This document shows, one piece after another, positions 41,822 to 51,995 of a stretch of 64,000 bases of DNA. The translations under genes were made by a program, and so were the position numbers. The stretch comes from JBFFMO01 sp041390025 (GTDB taxonomy: Bacteria > Myxococcota_A > Bradymonadia > Bradymonadales > Bradymonadaceae): positions 1 to 64,000 of the forward strand of contig JAWKQR010000002.1 in assembly GCA_041390025.1 (NCBI GenBank). Direction: 5' to 3'. Below the pieces are notes generated by a model that was not told the DNA's origin, searched no databases, and was given only the letters and a program-made list of their open reading frames with translations. Positions within the stretch are counted from its first letter, which is position 1; each line of letters begins with the position of its first letter.

Positions 41822-44448
41822 ATCGCATGATCGCTAAGGCAGCTTGGAGGCTGCCGCTCTACTTCGTCCTGCTGCTGCTTGTGGCGTCTTGCTCGTCAAA
41901 CGCGTCGGATTCGAATAATCCGGCGGGGAACGCGACCATTGCACCCTACCCAGATGGTGCGGGTCCGCCGCCCATGGAGCCCAAGAACTGCAACAGCTTT
42001 CCCTTTGAGCGTACGGAGTTTGAGGCCGGTGAGGCGATCTTGTTTTCGCTGCCACCCGACATCGACCGTGCGTCTGAGCGCGCCATGTGGCTGCACTCCG
42101 ATTCTCTGGTGATTCCGTACCCGTTGGACATCATGACTGCGGAAGGGGTCAACGAGCGAAACGGCTTGTTCCTGCCCATTCCTTCGTCCATCGGCACCAC
42201 AAAATACACATTGCAGTTGGCGGGCAAACTTTCGGACGGCACCGCGTTCAGCTGTCCGACGCACGACATCGAGGTGACGCTCGCCGAGGCCGAGCCTGGC
42301 ACGGCTTTGCAAGTCGGCCGCACGATTGAACGCATTGTCGATGGCATGAGCGCACAGAGCGGCGGCAATCGCGAAACACTTGAGGCGATCATCGACGGGA
42401 CCGCAGGGGAGGTCGACGGTGTCCTGATGCCGCTCGCGATCTCGAATTTCTATCTTCATCACGAGGATGGATTGTTGAACGCCCTAGAAACGACGGACGC
42501 TGAGCAAATGCGCCACATCGATGCCGTCTTTGCAGTGATTGCACGGATGGGCACGTTGCCAGAGCTTGCGTCGAGCTTCGATGGCGTCGCATCGGGAGCA
42601 ACCGCGTTGAAGGTCAAGATTGAGTCCGCCTCGGACCTCTCCTACTGGACCAAACAACGCACAAGTTTTTGTGGGATGCTCACGTCGAGTTATGCCACGG
42701 CGGTCACCGCTGCCGGACTCGTCGCCGTCAAGCCGAACCCAGTGGGCGTCGCTGCCGCGGCATTCGCGCTGACCGGTGGAATCATCTTGGAGATGTCGCA
42801 AGCGGCCTGCGACCTGTTCCCATCCAAGATAGAGAACCTGAAGTTCCAAGGGCCTGTGCGGGTGTTGGAGGACGAGGCGGGCGTTCCCAATGTTGGGTCA
42901 CCCATCCAAGTCTACGCGAGTTTCGTGACGGTAGACGCGAGATCGGGACAGTGGAGCTGGGCTGGTAGCGCGATTCGATTGGTGCTCCAGTACCTGTCGA
43001 CCGGCGGTGCCGCCAAACAACTCTCGGCACGGTTGGACGACCTGCCAAAGGGTGTGACGTTGTTCCAGTCTTTGAAGGTGCCCCCGGTCACGCAGAAGTG
43101 GTTGGTAGACGGTCTGCGAGCATTCTTGAACAACCTGCGAGACTGGCGCATCGGAAAACTCGTCGCCCTGGAACCTGTCACAAACGTCCTGCCATCTGTC
43201 GGGCCCTTCGAGTGGCGTGGCATCCAACTCAACGCCAATCGTTGGATTCGCATGATCACGCGGACAGGTGTGGTTCGGCAGAACGAGAGCGATCCCGTCG
43301 GCCCTGTCTTGTATCGCTTCTCGAAGGTTGGCGAGGATTCTGTTGTAGTCGTTCCTCGTGTTGAAGAGTTCCCGCTCCGCGACCTTGACGAGCAGTTGCT
43401 GTTTATGGGCGTGGACAAGATCGAGATCGACGTCCCAGAGGAGCTCCTGCTATTGCCCGGCGAGTCGGTGGATATCCCGTTCTCTGTGCGCAATGCGGTT
43501 GATGTCAGCTTAGAGTGGCACACACCTGAGGGAGCGCTTGTTGGTTCGACGGATATCCGCACGGACGAACCCATGGCGGTCGTCGAGCATACCGCACCGA
43601 GCGACCCCACGGCGTTCCCTTATACCATCGAGGTTGCGTCGGGCTCGCAGACTGGGCTGAGAACCCCCTCGCTCAATCCACCGAACCGCTCGAAGTATAT
43701 TCTCGTGCGCTCAGGCGACGTGTCGATCAGTCCACGCGGTGTGTGCGTGCCCAACGGAGAGACGCTTGAGCTGCGCGTGGCAACGAGCAGCCTGCTCGCT
43801 GCAGAGCCAGAGTCCCTTACACTGCAGGGTGAAGGGACGCTGTCCGGTCGAACGTACACGGCACCTGCCGAGGGATCTGGAACCGTAGAAGTGACGGTGA
43901 CCGTCGGCGCTTTCTCGGACAGAACCACATTCAGTTACGGCGCATGCACGTGCTATTTCAGCGTGGTGTCGCGTGAGGGCGCCCACAGCCGCGAGTACGG
44001 CATGGTGCTGAGCGACTTCAGCATTGGTGACTTCGTCGAGCGAGGCGACTCCGTCGCACCCATCGTGACGATGTCGATGGGCGAGTCGCTGACACAAATC
44101 TTGACCGACCCGCGTTACATTTTGACCTTCGCGCCTGGCTTCTGGAAGACAGCCACGATGCGCGAGGGCCTTGATGGCGATTTCACGGCAGACCTGCGCG
44201 GCGAATCACAATTTGACCCCGGCTGGTTTTCCAACGGCGGTTACCTCGAAACCGACGCCCTCCAGTACCTCGGTCGACCGCGTCTGACCGGCAAAGGCGT
44301 GGTCTATCACGGCGATCCTGAGAACCCGTTTCCGGTCAACGTGGCGTTTTCCATGGTCTTTGATGACAGCATCTGCGCCACGGAAAGCCTCTTCAGGGGA
44401 TTTTCCGCCTATCCCGATTACCCACGTCCAGACGTCGAAGTGTTCTGA
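41818..44448 (+). CDS. Large lipoprotein of unknown function
   Basis: An 876-residue protein. GTG at 41818 overlaps the upstream stop by 4 bases (ATG 41827 is the alternative); the signal is LPLYFVLLLLVASC with lipobox LVASC. A central region (about residues 290-330) has hydrophobic segments (AVTAAGLVAVKPNPVGVAAA). The C-terminal half has Ig-like beta stretches (VDIPFSVRNAVDVSLEWHTP, GDVSISPRGVCVPNGETLEL, YTIEVASGSQTGL). No catalytic motif was recognised. Coupling with the RCC1 lipoprotein suggests a joint outer-membrane complex, which is inference. Confidence 0.75.
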   Translation: MNRMIAKAAWRLPLYFVLLLLVASCSSNASDSNNPAGNATIAPYPDGAGPPPMEPKNCNSFPFERTEFEAGEAILFSLPPDIDRASERAMWLHSDSLVIPYPLDIMTAEGVNERNGLFLPIPSSIGTTKYTLQLAGKLSDGTAFSCPTHDIEVTLAEAEPGTALQVGRTIERIVDGMSAQSGGNRETLEAIIDGTAGEVDGVLMPLAISNFYLHHEDGLLNALETTDAEQMRHIDAVFAVIARMGTLPELASSFDGVASGATALKVKIESASDLSYWTKQRTSFCGMLTSSYATAVTAAGLVAVKPNPVGVAAAAFALTGGIILEMSQAACDLFPSKIENLKFQGPVRVLEDEAGVPNVGSPIQVYASFVTVDARSGQWSWAGSAIRLVLQYLSTGGAAKQLSARLDDLPKGVTLFQSLKVPPVTQKWLVDGLRAFLNNLRDWRIGKLVALEPVTNVLPSVGPFEWRGIQLNANRWIRMITRTGVVRQNESDPVGPVLYRFSKVGEDSVVVVPRVEEFPLRDLDEQLLFMGVDKIEIDVPEELLLLPGESVDIPFSVRNAVDVSLEWHTPEGALVGSTDIRTDEPMAVVEHTAPSDPTAFPYTIEVASGSQTGLRTPSLNPPNRSKYILVRSGDVSISPRGVCVPNGETLELRVATSSLLAAEPESLTLQGEGTLSGRTYTAPAEGSGTVEVTVTVGAFSDRTTFSYGACTCYFSVVSREGAHSREYGMVLSDFSIGDFVERGDSVAPIVTMSMGESLTQILTDPRYILTFAPGFWKTATMREGLDGDFTADLRGESQFDPGWFSNGGYLETDALQYLGRPRLTGKGVVYHGDPENPFPVNVAFSMVFDDSICATESLFRGFSAYPDYPRPDVEVF

Positions 44449-44468
44449 AGGCTGGCTCGGGGGAACGC

Positions 44469-44497
44469 AAAAAGGGCTGGTCAATGACCAGCCCTTT
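44469..44497. terminator. Bidirectional Rho-independent terminator
   Basis: AAAAAGGGCTGGTCA, a 1-base centre, TGACCAGCCCTTTTT: a long near-perfect hairpin flanked by A5 and T5 between the convergent large-lipoprotein and Fe-S genes. Confidence 0.9.
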
Positions 44498-44519
44498 TTC
44501 ATTGCATTCGAGACGCGCA

Positions 44520-44849
44520 TTAGACCGCGAAGGACGTTCCACACCCGCATGAACGCTTGGCGTTCGGGTTAATGAACTTGAAGTTTCCGCCCATCATTCC
44601 GCCTTCCCACTCAAGCTGAGTGCCGGTCAAGTACAGGTAGCTCTTCGGGTCGACAAACACGCGTACGCCGTTGTCCGCGAAGACGCGATCGTTCGCGTCT
44701 GGGGTCTCGACGATTTCGAGCACGTAGTTCAATCCCGAACATCCACCGGCTTTGACGCCGACCTTGATCCCGGCGTTGCTCGGTTGGATGTCGTTCTCTT
44801 GCATGATCTTGAGCGCCTGCTTTGCGGCGGTTTCACTGACGGTAATCAT
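44520..44849 (-). CDS. A-type iron-sulfur cluster carrier (ErpA/IscA, HesB family)
   Basis: A 109-residue protein that transfers Fe-S clusters to apo-enzymes. It has the three conserved Cys: GGCSGLNYVLE and SCGCGTSF near the C-terminus, plus the family motif DPKSYLYLTGTQLEWEGGMM. The length is typical. ErpA and IscA cannot be separated by reading alone. The gene lies downstream of the FAD oxidase gene on the same strand, about 57 bases apart. Confidence 0.93.
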   Translation of the reverse strand: MITVSETAAKQALKIMQENDIQPSNAGIKVGVKAGGCSGLNYVLEIVETPDANDRVFADNGVRVFVDPKSYLYLTGTQLEWEGGMMGGNFKFINPNAKRSCGCGTSFAV

Positions 44850-44906
44850 CTTGGTACTCCAGAGGTCGCGTTCGAAGGATCAAACACACACTTAAATGTC
44901 TATATT

Positions 44907-46196
44907 TCAATCCACGACGTCAAACAAGCGTCGCACAAATCCGTTGGCAAAGATGCCTTCGGGGTCGCAGACGTTTCGCAGAGCCTCAAAATCGGTCCAC
45001 CGTGGGTAACGTGGGGCCAAAGTGTCGCGCGTGGCGTTGAATTGTTTTCCCCAGTGCGGCCGGGCGTCAAATCCGTCTGCGAGGGTCTCGATGGCATCGA
45101 AGAACGGCTGTGCATGCACCGAATCCCCGCAGTACGCGCCAAACTGACACGAGCTGCGGCCATGGGCGTTGCTCAGCCACAGGTCGTCTTCGGCCACGAA
45201 CCGCACCTCTTGGATGAAGTTCACCTTCAGCTTCAACCGCTCGATCGTTGATCGTGTCAGATCGAGGAACTCGGCAGCATGAACTGCGGGGATCCCAAAT
45301 TCGGCCTCTTGGTGGCGCGGCGGCATCGCGAGATTGAAGACGCGGTCTGACCGGTCAACGGTCGTGCCCTCTTTGAAGTACACCGCGTTCAGCGCGCGGT
45401 TCAGGCTTGGCACCACCGCTGGGACGCGTTGGCCGAGCCCCAAAATGGCCGTGAACGCGTAGTCGTTGGCAAGTGTGTCCAGCCGCGTCGCCAGTGCAGA
45501 CGGAGGGGAGGGGCGCTTCGTTGTGCGATTGGCGGCAAACACGGCGACTTGGTCGGTGTGGGGCAGCCACCAGAACTTCACATGCTCGTGCTCACCCACG
45601 ATCGTGTCCATCTGCCGCACAGCGTCGGAAAAGCTCAACGACCACCGTGTTTCCTCGAGCAGAAACGCGGGTTCGGCCTGGAACGTGATCTCGGTGATGA
45701 TGCCCAGCGCGCCAAGCGCCAACGCGGCCCCCGCCAATCGAGGGTCGTCCGCAGTAAGCTCCAGCAATTCGCCTGTGCCGGTCACGATCTTCATCCCGCG
45801 AATGGCCGTCGCGAGGTTGCCAAACGTGATGCCCGAGCCGTGTGTGCCCGTCGACGTCGCGCCGGCGATGCTCTGTTCGGAAATGGACCCCAGGACGGAA
45901 AACCCAAGGCCGGCCTTTGCCAGTGCGACGTTGAGGTCCTTTAGACGCGCGCCACCTTGGACGCGGACGAGGCCCGACGTCGTGTCGATGTCGAGCACGT
46001 CGCTTAGGCCGTCGGTCGAGGCCAAAATCCCCGAGGTGCACGCCACGTCGGACCAGCTGTGGCCGGCGCCGACGCAGCGAATGGGAAGGTGTTGGTGCCG
46101 TGCGCGGTCGACCAGCGCCACGGCATCGTCCACGGAAGCGATCTGGGCACGTTGGGTGGGTTCGCAACGATGGTTCTGTGCCCAGTTCTGGAACAT
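44907..46196 (-). CDS. FAD-linked sugar-1,4-lactone oxidase-type protein (D-arabinono-lactone oxidase family)
   Basis: A 429-residue VAO-type flavoprotein. The FAD-binding part has RCVGAGHSWSDVACTSGILA and GSISEQSIAGATSTGTHGSG (with the TGTHG motif), then TGTGELLELTADD and ALGALGIITEITFQAEPAF. The C-terminus has the ALO motif RPHWGKQF. Relatives oxidise L-gulono-, L-galactono- or D-arabinono-lactones or xylitol. ATG 46196 (MFQNWAQNHRCEPTQ) shares one base with the topoisomerase TGA. Reading further upstream merely continues into the topoisomerase tail. Confidence 0.85.
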   Translation of the reverse strand: MFQNWAQNHRCEPTQRAQIASVDDAVALVDRARHQHLPIRCVGAGHSWSDVACTSGILASTDGLSDVLDIDTTSGLVRVQGGARLKDLNVALAKAGLGFSVLGSISEQSIAGATSTGTHGSGITFGNLATAIRGMKIVTGTGELLELTADDPRLAGAALALGALGIITEITFQAEPAFLLEETRWSLSFSDAVRQMDTIVGEHEHVKFWWLPHTDQVAVFAANRTTKRPSPPSALATRLDTLANDYAFTAILGLGQRVPAVVPSLNRALNAVYFKEGTTVDRSDRVFNLAMPPRHQEAEFGIPAVHAAEFLDLTRSTIERLKLKVNFIQEVRFVAEDDLWLSNAHGRSSCQFGAYCGDSVHAQPFFDAIETLADGFDARPHWGKQFNATRDTLAPRYPRWTDFEALRNVCDPEGIFANGFVRRLFDVVD

Positions 46197-48115
46197 CAGA
46201 TGTCCAACTCGCTGATCTGGTCGGCATTTTCCATGATGAAGTCGAAACGCAACGATGCGTCCTTGCCCATCAGCCTGGATCAAATTGTCGGTGTCCTGCA
46301 TGGTCATCTTCGGTGACGACCACCTTCAACAGACGCCGCCTTCCGGGTTCAACGTCGTGTCCCAGAGCTCTTTCGCCATCATCTCACCAAGGCTCTCGAA
46401 CCGCTGAACGCCTGCTTTTGCTGCCTTTTTCTTCTCGGCTTTCTTGATCTGCTCGCGATCGAGGTCGTCGAGCGCCCAGTAGCTCTCGTTGCCGTGGTCG
46501 ATGCGGTACAACGGCGGGTTGGGCGATGAACAGGTGTCCGTCGTCGATCAGGCCACGCATGTAGCGATAGAAGAACGTCAGCATCAACGCCGAGATGTGA
46601 CCGTCAGAATCCGCGTCCATCAGCAAGATGACCTTGGCATGTAGCGCGCGGCTGCCGTCGTAATGTCTCGGTCCTGCACCCAGCAGCGGCGTCCGCGACG
46701 TCGCGAAGCTCCTTGTTGGATCCGACCTTTGACGACGCTTGCTCGGCGTTGAGCACCTTGCCACGCAGCGGCAGGATCGCCTGCGTCTTGCGGTCGCGGC
46801 CCTGCTTGGCGTTGCCGCCGGCCGAATCGCCCTCGACGATGAAAATCTCGGAGCTATCAGGGTCGGTCGACGAACAATCTGCCAGTTTTCCGGGCAGGTT
46901 CATGCGATGCGACACAGCACGTTTGCGTGTGACTTTTTCGGTCACGGTCCGGCGCGCGGCGCGGGCCTTGGCGGCCTGAATGACACGCTGGGCGATCGCT
47001 TGGCCCGTGGATGTGTGTTCGTGCAGGTACTGCTCGAGCTCAAGGCGCACGAGGTTCCCGACGACGTTTCGCACGTTGGTGTTGTTCAGCTTGCCCTTGG
47101 TTTGGCCCTGAAACTCGGGATCCATCATGAACACACTGACGACCGCCTTGACGCCTTCGCGCATGTCGTCGGCGATGATGTTCAGCGATTTGGGCGCGAT
47201 GTCGTGCGTCTCGAAGTAGTTGCGCAGCGCTTTAACGAGGCCGTCTTTGAAGCCCTGTTCGTGGGTGCCGCCGTCGACGGTGGGGATGCCGTTGACAAAG
47301 GTGCGGATGTCTTCGCGGTGGTCGTCGGTCCACTGCAGCGCGATGTCGATGCGAGTGACCGACTCGACCTGCTCGTTTTGGCCGATGACGATGGCATCGG
47401 TATGGGTCGGGGCCTCTTTGCTCTGCTTTTGAACGCGGTCGAGGTACTCGCGTACGCCGCCGTCATGTTTGAATTCTTTGTAGGTTGATGCGCCACGATC
47501 CCGGTACAAAATGCGCAGTCCGGGCGTCAAAAACGTCTTGATTTCAAGGCGTTCTGCGATCAGTTCGGTGTCAAATACCGTGTCAGGGAAAATGTCAGGG
47601 TCGGGGCGGAAAAAGATCTCGGTGCCGCTGCCGCGCGCATCGCCAATGACCTCGACCTGCGTCTGCGGAACGCCGCGTTCGTAGCGTTGTTGATGGGTTT
47701 GGCCGTCACGTTTGATCGTCGCGATCAACTCCGAGCTCAGCGCGTTGACCACAGAACTTCCCACGCCGTGCAAGCCGCCCGACGTCGTGTAGTTGTTGTT
47801 GTTGAACTTGCCGCCCGAGTGGAGCGTCGTGAGGATCAGTTCGAGCGCGCTGCGTTTCTCGACGGGGTGCATATCCACTGGAATGCCGCGCCCGTTATCG
47901 CTGATCGTCATCGAGCAACTGTCTTCGTGCAGCGTCACTTCGATCGTCGACGCGAAGCCATTCATGGCCTCATCCACCGAGTTGTCCACGATTTCCCACA
48001 GAAGGTGGTGCAGGCCGTCCTTCCCCGTGCCGCCAATGTACATGCCGGGTCGCTTCCGAACCGGCTCAAGTCCTGTCAGGACCGTAATGTCTTGTGCGGT
48101 ATATCCGGTGGCCAT
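46196..48115 (-). CDS. parE: Type IIA DNA topoisomerase B subunit (ParE/GyrB), frameshifted 3' end
   Basis: The ATPase subunit that drives strand passage. ATG 48115 follows AAGGAG (48121-48126). The N-terminal GHKL ATPase has RKRPGMYIGGTGKDGLHHLL, VDNSVDEAMNG, ISDNGRGIPVDMH and GGLHGVGSSVVNALS. Toprim: IFIVEGDSAGGNAKQGRD and LLMDADSDGHI. The end is RFDFIMENADQISELDI. After about 46700 the reading frame changes at about 46695, 46515, 46332, 46305 and 46272. Start to stop is 1920 bases (640 codons), the normal length for ParE and short GyrB, so net frame is preserved. Residues beyond about 470 are correct only after frame repair. ParE versus GyrB is judged on length only. Confidence 0.85.
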
Positions 48116-48265
48116 CGACACTCCTTGTCGTCAAGCGGGGTGGGCGTTTGCGCTGTGCGGGCCGCACCTTAACAAACCTTTCGAATTTGCGCCACGCGTC
48201 TGCATCGCAGGCCGGTCTTCGACGGGTTGTCGACCCGACGTCGAAACAAAAATGATAAATGTATT

Positions 48266-48289
48266 TGACAGTGTTAATTGACACTGTCA
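48266..48289. promoter_or_regulatory. Palindromic operator upstream of the MerR-type gene
   Basis: TGACAGTGT (48266-48274), spacer TAATTG, ACACTGTCA (48281-48289) is a perfect 9-6-9 inverted repeat 10 bases before the first ATG of the MerR-type gene. TTGACA elements occur at 48265 and 48278 within it. It is a likely autoregulatory site. Confidence 0.75.
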
Positions 48290-48299
48290 CATTGGCGTC

Positions 48300-48914
48300 A
48301 TGGAAACGAAGAACACACACATGACGCTGAACGAACTCGCTGCACAGGCAGCGGCCGCCCTTGGTCAGTTGGATCAAGCCAGCGGTCGTGTGAGTGAGGT
48401 TCCGTCGGTGCGTACGATTCGTTTCTATTCGACACATGGCTTGCTGGATCGACCCCTCGAATTCAAGGGACGAACGGCGATCTACGGTCCGCGTCACCTG
48501 CATCAGTTGGTTGCCATCAAACGGCTTCAATCCCGCGGCCTGGCACTCGAGGAGATTCAGGAACGCATCGTTGGTGCGACCGACGCCCAGCTCAAAAAAC
48601 TGTCAGAACTGGAAATCGATACTGTCAAATCCAACGCCGCGCCGGCACGTTCAAACTTCTGGGCCGATGTGCCCGAAGAAGAAGTACCTGCGGTCAAGGC
48701 CGACGTCGCCTCCGACGTCGTGGGTGCAGCGCGACTCGACGACGTGTCGGTGCTGCTGATTGAAGGCCTGTCCCGGGAGCTGCGTCCCGACGACATCGAG
48801 GCCATGCGAATCGCAGCTGGTCCCCTGTTGAAGCTGTTGCGCTCGCGCAACCTGATTGACCCGCGGCTTGGTGCCGCCCGCGGCTTCGCCGCAAAACCCG
48901 AGGAAGAATCATGA
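48300..48914 (+). CDS. MerR-family transcriptional regulator
   Basis: A 204-residue regulator. The HTH and wing are VRTIRFYSTHGLLDRPLEFK and YGPRHLHQLVAIKRLQSRG, LALEEIQERIVGATDAQLKK, the classic MerR layout, but preceded by about 35 N-terminal residues. The C-terminal part has a stretch LDDVSVLLIEGLSRELRPDD followed by PLLKLLRSRNL; no Cys-based metal site is visible. The start is either ATG 48300 or ATG 48321 (MTLNELAAQ); neither has a strong ribosome-binding site. Its stop overlaps the VIT-VWA gene start (ATGA), so it is co-expressed with and probably regulates that gene through the upstream palindrome. Confidence 0.85.
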   Translation: METKNTHMTLNELAAQAAAALGQLDQASGRVSEVPSVRTIRFYSTHGLLDRPLEFKGRTAIYGPRHLHQLVAIKRLQSRGLALEEIQERIVGATDAQLKKLSELEIDTVKSNAAPARSNFWADVPEEEVPAVKADVASDVVGAARLDDVSVLLIEGLSRELRPDDIEAMRIAAGPLLKLLRSRNLIDPRLGAARGFAAKPEEES

Positions 48915-51900
48915 GCGTTGCAATTATGACCGATGATCAAATTCACCGTTGCGAACACGTGTTCTCCGAGCCGGGCTTTGGGGCGCTGAGCACCGAACGC
49001 GGCAACCTGCCGCTGGAATCTTTGGACGTGACCGCCGCCATCAGCGGGTTGTTTGCCAAGACCACGTTGAAGCAGACGTTTGTGAACAACCTCGAAAACC
49101 CGCTCGAAGCGACCTACATCTTCCCGTTGCCCGACCGTGGTGCGGTCATCGGGTTCCGTATGTACGTCGGCGAGCGTGTGGTCGAGGGTGTGCTCAAGGA
49201 ACGTGGGTAAGCGCGCCAAGACTACGATCGCGCGATTTCTCAGGGCAAACGCGCGTCGATCGTCGAAGAAGAACGCCCCGACACGTTCACCATCCGTTGC
49301 GGCAACATCGCCCCCGGCGAACGCGCGACGATCGAGCTTGAGCTCGTGGTGCCGCTGCTGTTCTCGGCGGGAGAGGCGACCTTTCGCTTCCCATTGGTCG
49401 TCGCGCAGCGTTACATCCCGGGTTCGCCACGCGACGGTGCGTCGGTCGGCTCAGGAACATCCCCGGACACGTCATCGGTCCCAGATGCCTCGCGCATCAC
49501 ACCTCCCGTGCTGTTGCCTGGCTTCAAGTCACCGGTGCGCCTGAACATCGAGGTGAGCTTGGACCGGGGCACGTTGGTCGACCCAAGTAGCCTTGCGTCA
49601 AGCCTGCATGCGGTCACGGCGGTTTCGAACGAGAGCAAGACGTTGGTCCGCGTGCAGCCCGGCGAGAAGGTCAACCGCGACTTCATCCTGCGATTTGCAG
49701 TGGCGCGTGAGAACATTCGCTCGTCGTTCACGGTGATCCCAGATGCCAAGGGGGACGGCGCGACCTACCTGTTGTCCATGGTCCCGCCGATGAAGGCCGC
49801 CGACGCACGGCGTCCCCGTGACATTGTGTTTGTGCTCGACCGCTCGGGCAGCATGGAAGGCTGGAAGATGGTCGCCGCACGTCGCGCGGTAGGTCGCATG
49901 ATCGACACCTTGAACGCCGACGACACGTTCCAAGTTCTGGCGTTCGATGACGCGATCGAAACGCCCAAAGACCTCGGCAAAAAGCGAATTGAAGCCAACA
50001 ACCGCAACCGCTACCGCGCTATCGAGTGGCTCGCGACGTGCAACGCACGGGGCGGAACGGAAATGGCTCAGCCGCTGTTTGACGCCCTTGAGCTGCTCGA
50101 TGGCCGCGATTCGGGTCGTGACCGATACGTCGTGCTCGTCACCGACGGACAGGTCGGCAACGAAGACCAGATCGTCAAAGGCGTGCGGGCACGCATGAAG
50201 TCGTCTCACGTGTTCACCGTGGGGATCGACCGCGCCGTCAACGCAGGGTTTCTGAATCGTCTGGCCGATATCTCGGGCGGACGCTGCGAACTCGTCGAGT
50301 CCGAAGACCGGTTGGATGATGTGATGTCCAAGCTGCACCAGATGATCGACACACCAGTCTTGAACGAGGTGACGTTGCGCATTGAAGGCGCGATGTTGGT
50401 GCCGACCACCGCTGTGCCCGAGCGCCCAACGACGCTCTTTGCAGCGGCGCCATTGACGATGGCCGGACGACTCACGGGCAAAGGCCCGATCGCTGCTCGC
50501 GTGCGTGGCGTCACGCCCGGGCAGGTGTTGTTTGAAGAGGTGGTCGAGGCAGAAATCAGCAACGAGCCGGGGCTTGCGGCCGTTTGGGCGCGCCAAAAAC
50601 TGCGTGCGCTCGAGGACCAATACGCGTCCGATTACTCCAAGCGTCACAGCATCGAGAAGCAGCTTGTGGAGACCAGCCTCCGCTTCAACGTCTTGTGCCG
50701 GTTCACGTCGTTCGTCGCGATCGACGAGGAGTCTCGGGTCGAGGGTGACCTCGTCCAGGTCACACAGCCGGTGGAGGCAGCGAGCGGTTGGGGTCACCAA
50801 GGCTCGCCCCCGCCGGCACAGCGGGCGATGTCGATGCCAATGTCGCCCATGGCTGCGATGCCCTTGGGCGGTGCACCGATGTCCAAAATGTCGGCGCCGC
50901 GCCGCGCGGAGGCGAGCGTGAAAAAAGAAATGATGGCTCCCTTCGCGGACTATGACGACGCGGATGACTTCGCGTCCTACGCCGTCGACGCCGAGGAAGC
51001 GGCAGCGCCCGCGGACTACGCCGACCTCATCGCGGCCCCCGAGAAACCCTCGCCCAAGGGTAGTTTGGGCCGTGCCAAAACGCGCTCGGGTGTGGTTCGA
51101 ACCGTTGCGCAGAGTCCGGAACAGGCACGTGGACTGCACCTCGCGCCGCAGCACGACGTCTTTGTGTTGGGCTTGATGTGGGCGCGTCTGCTTCTCGGTC
51201 GGGATTTGGTGCCCGCCAAGAGCGCCGACGTCGCGCTCGCTGCGTGGGATCCTGCGACGCTTCCAGCGGAGTTGTCGCCCTACCTGTCGGTTCTGAGCAA
51301 AGCCTTGGCCGCCGATCCACGCGACCGTTTCGCGGATGCCTCCGCGTTTTTGGAGGCAGTCGTTGATCTGGCCGCGTCGCTTGGCATCAAGCCGACGAAG
51401 CTCGCCACCGGCCCCATAGACGCCGCGAACGATGCGTTTGGGCCATACACCTTGGTGGGCTTGTTGGCTGACACAGGGTCATACGCCGTGTGGATGGCGC
51501 GCCGAGGCGGCGAGTCGCGGGTGCTCCGCATTCTGAGCGAAGCGCATTCAGAAGACGAGGACGCAGTGGATCGCTTTTTTGAGGAAGTGCGTGTCGACGT
51601 TCCACACGTCCTTCCGATGGCGGAATTCGGCGTCGAGCAAGGGCAGGCTTACATCGCGTATCGCGGCGAGGCGGCCGGTCCGCTGCCGAAAAAACTGGCC
51701 GAGGCGCAGGCGTTTGCCGCGATCGTCGATGCGGCGAAGGGGCTCGTGTCTTTGCACGCCGCCCACGTGGCCCACGAGGAGCTCGATCTTGCGGATCTGA
51801 TCGTGGACCGCGAGGGGCACGCGGCTTGGGTTGGACTCGGCCGACACGCGTCTGCCGTGAATTCATCGCCGTCATTTTCTCAGAAAATTGTGAATTGGGT

Positions 51901-51931
51901 GAAACCGCTCGCCGCCTCGTTTTGGAAGTGA
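48911..51931 (+). CDS. VIT-VWA protein with C-terminal permuted pseudokinase region, interrupted by an in-frame TAA
   Basis: About 1006 codons with TAA at codon 100 (49208-49210). The same frame continues on both sides: GVLKERG, stop, ARQDYDRAISQGKRASIVEE. VIT domain: residues about 1-140. VWA domain from about 304 (DIVFVLDRSGSMEGWKM, MIDAS DxSxS; LVTDGQVGNED). Low-complexity Met/Ala linker about 610-715. Residues 718-815 look like a kinase C-lobe (SLGRAKTRSG, SPEQARGL, DVFVLGLMWARLLLGRD, AADPRDRFADASAF). Residues 843-980 look like an N-lobe and catalytic-loop region (FGPYTLVGLLADTGSYAVW, HEELDLADLIVD, VGLGRH). HRD and DFG residues are lost, so kinase activity is unlikely. Confidence 0.8.
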
Positions 51932-51995
51932 TTTGTGGGGGTTGGCAACGTTAGAGAGGCGTCCTAGACTGCAAAAACTCATCAAGCAGTTTTGA

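Noticed and set aside
46272..46700. Programmed ribosomal frameshifting in the topoisomerase gene
   Set aside because: Five or more shifts in mixed directions without a shared slippery site cannot be programmed; error or decay is simpler.
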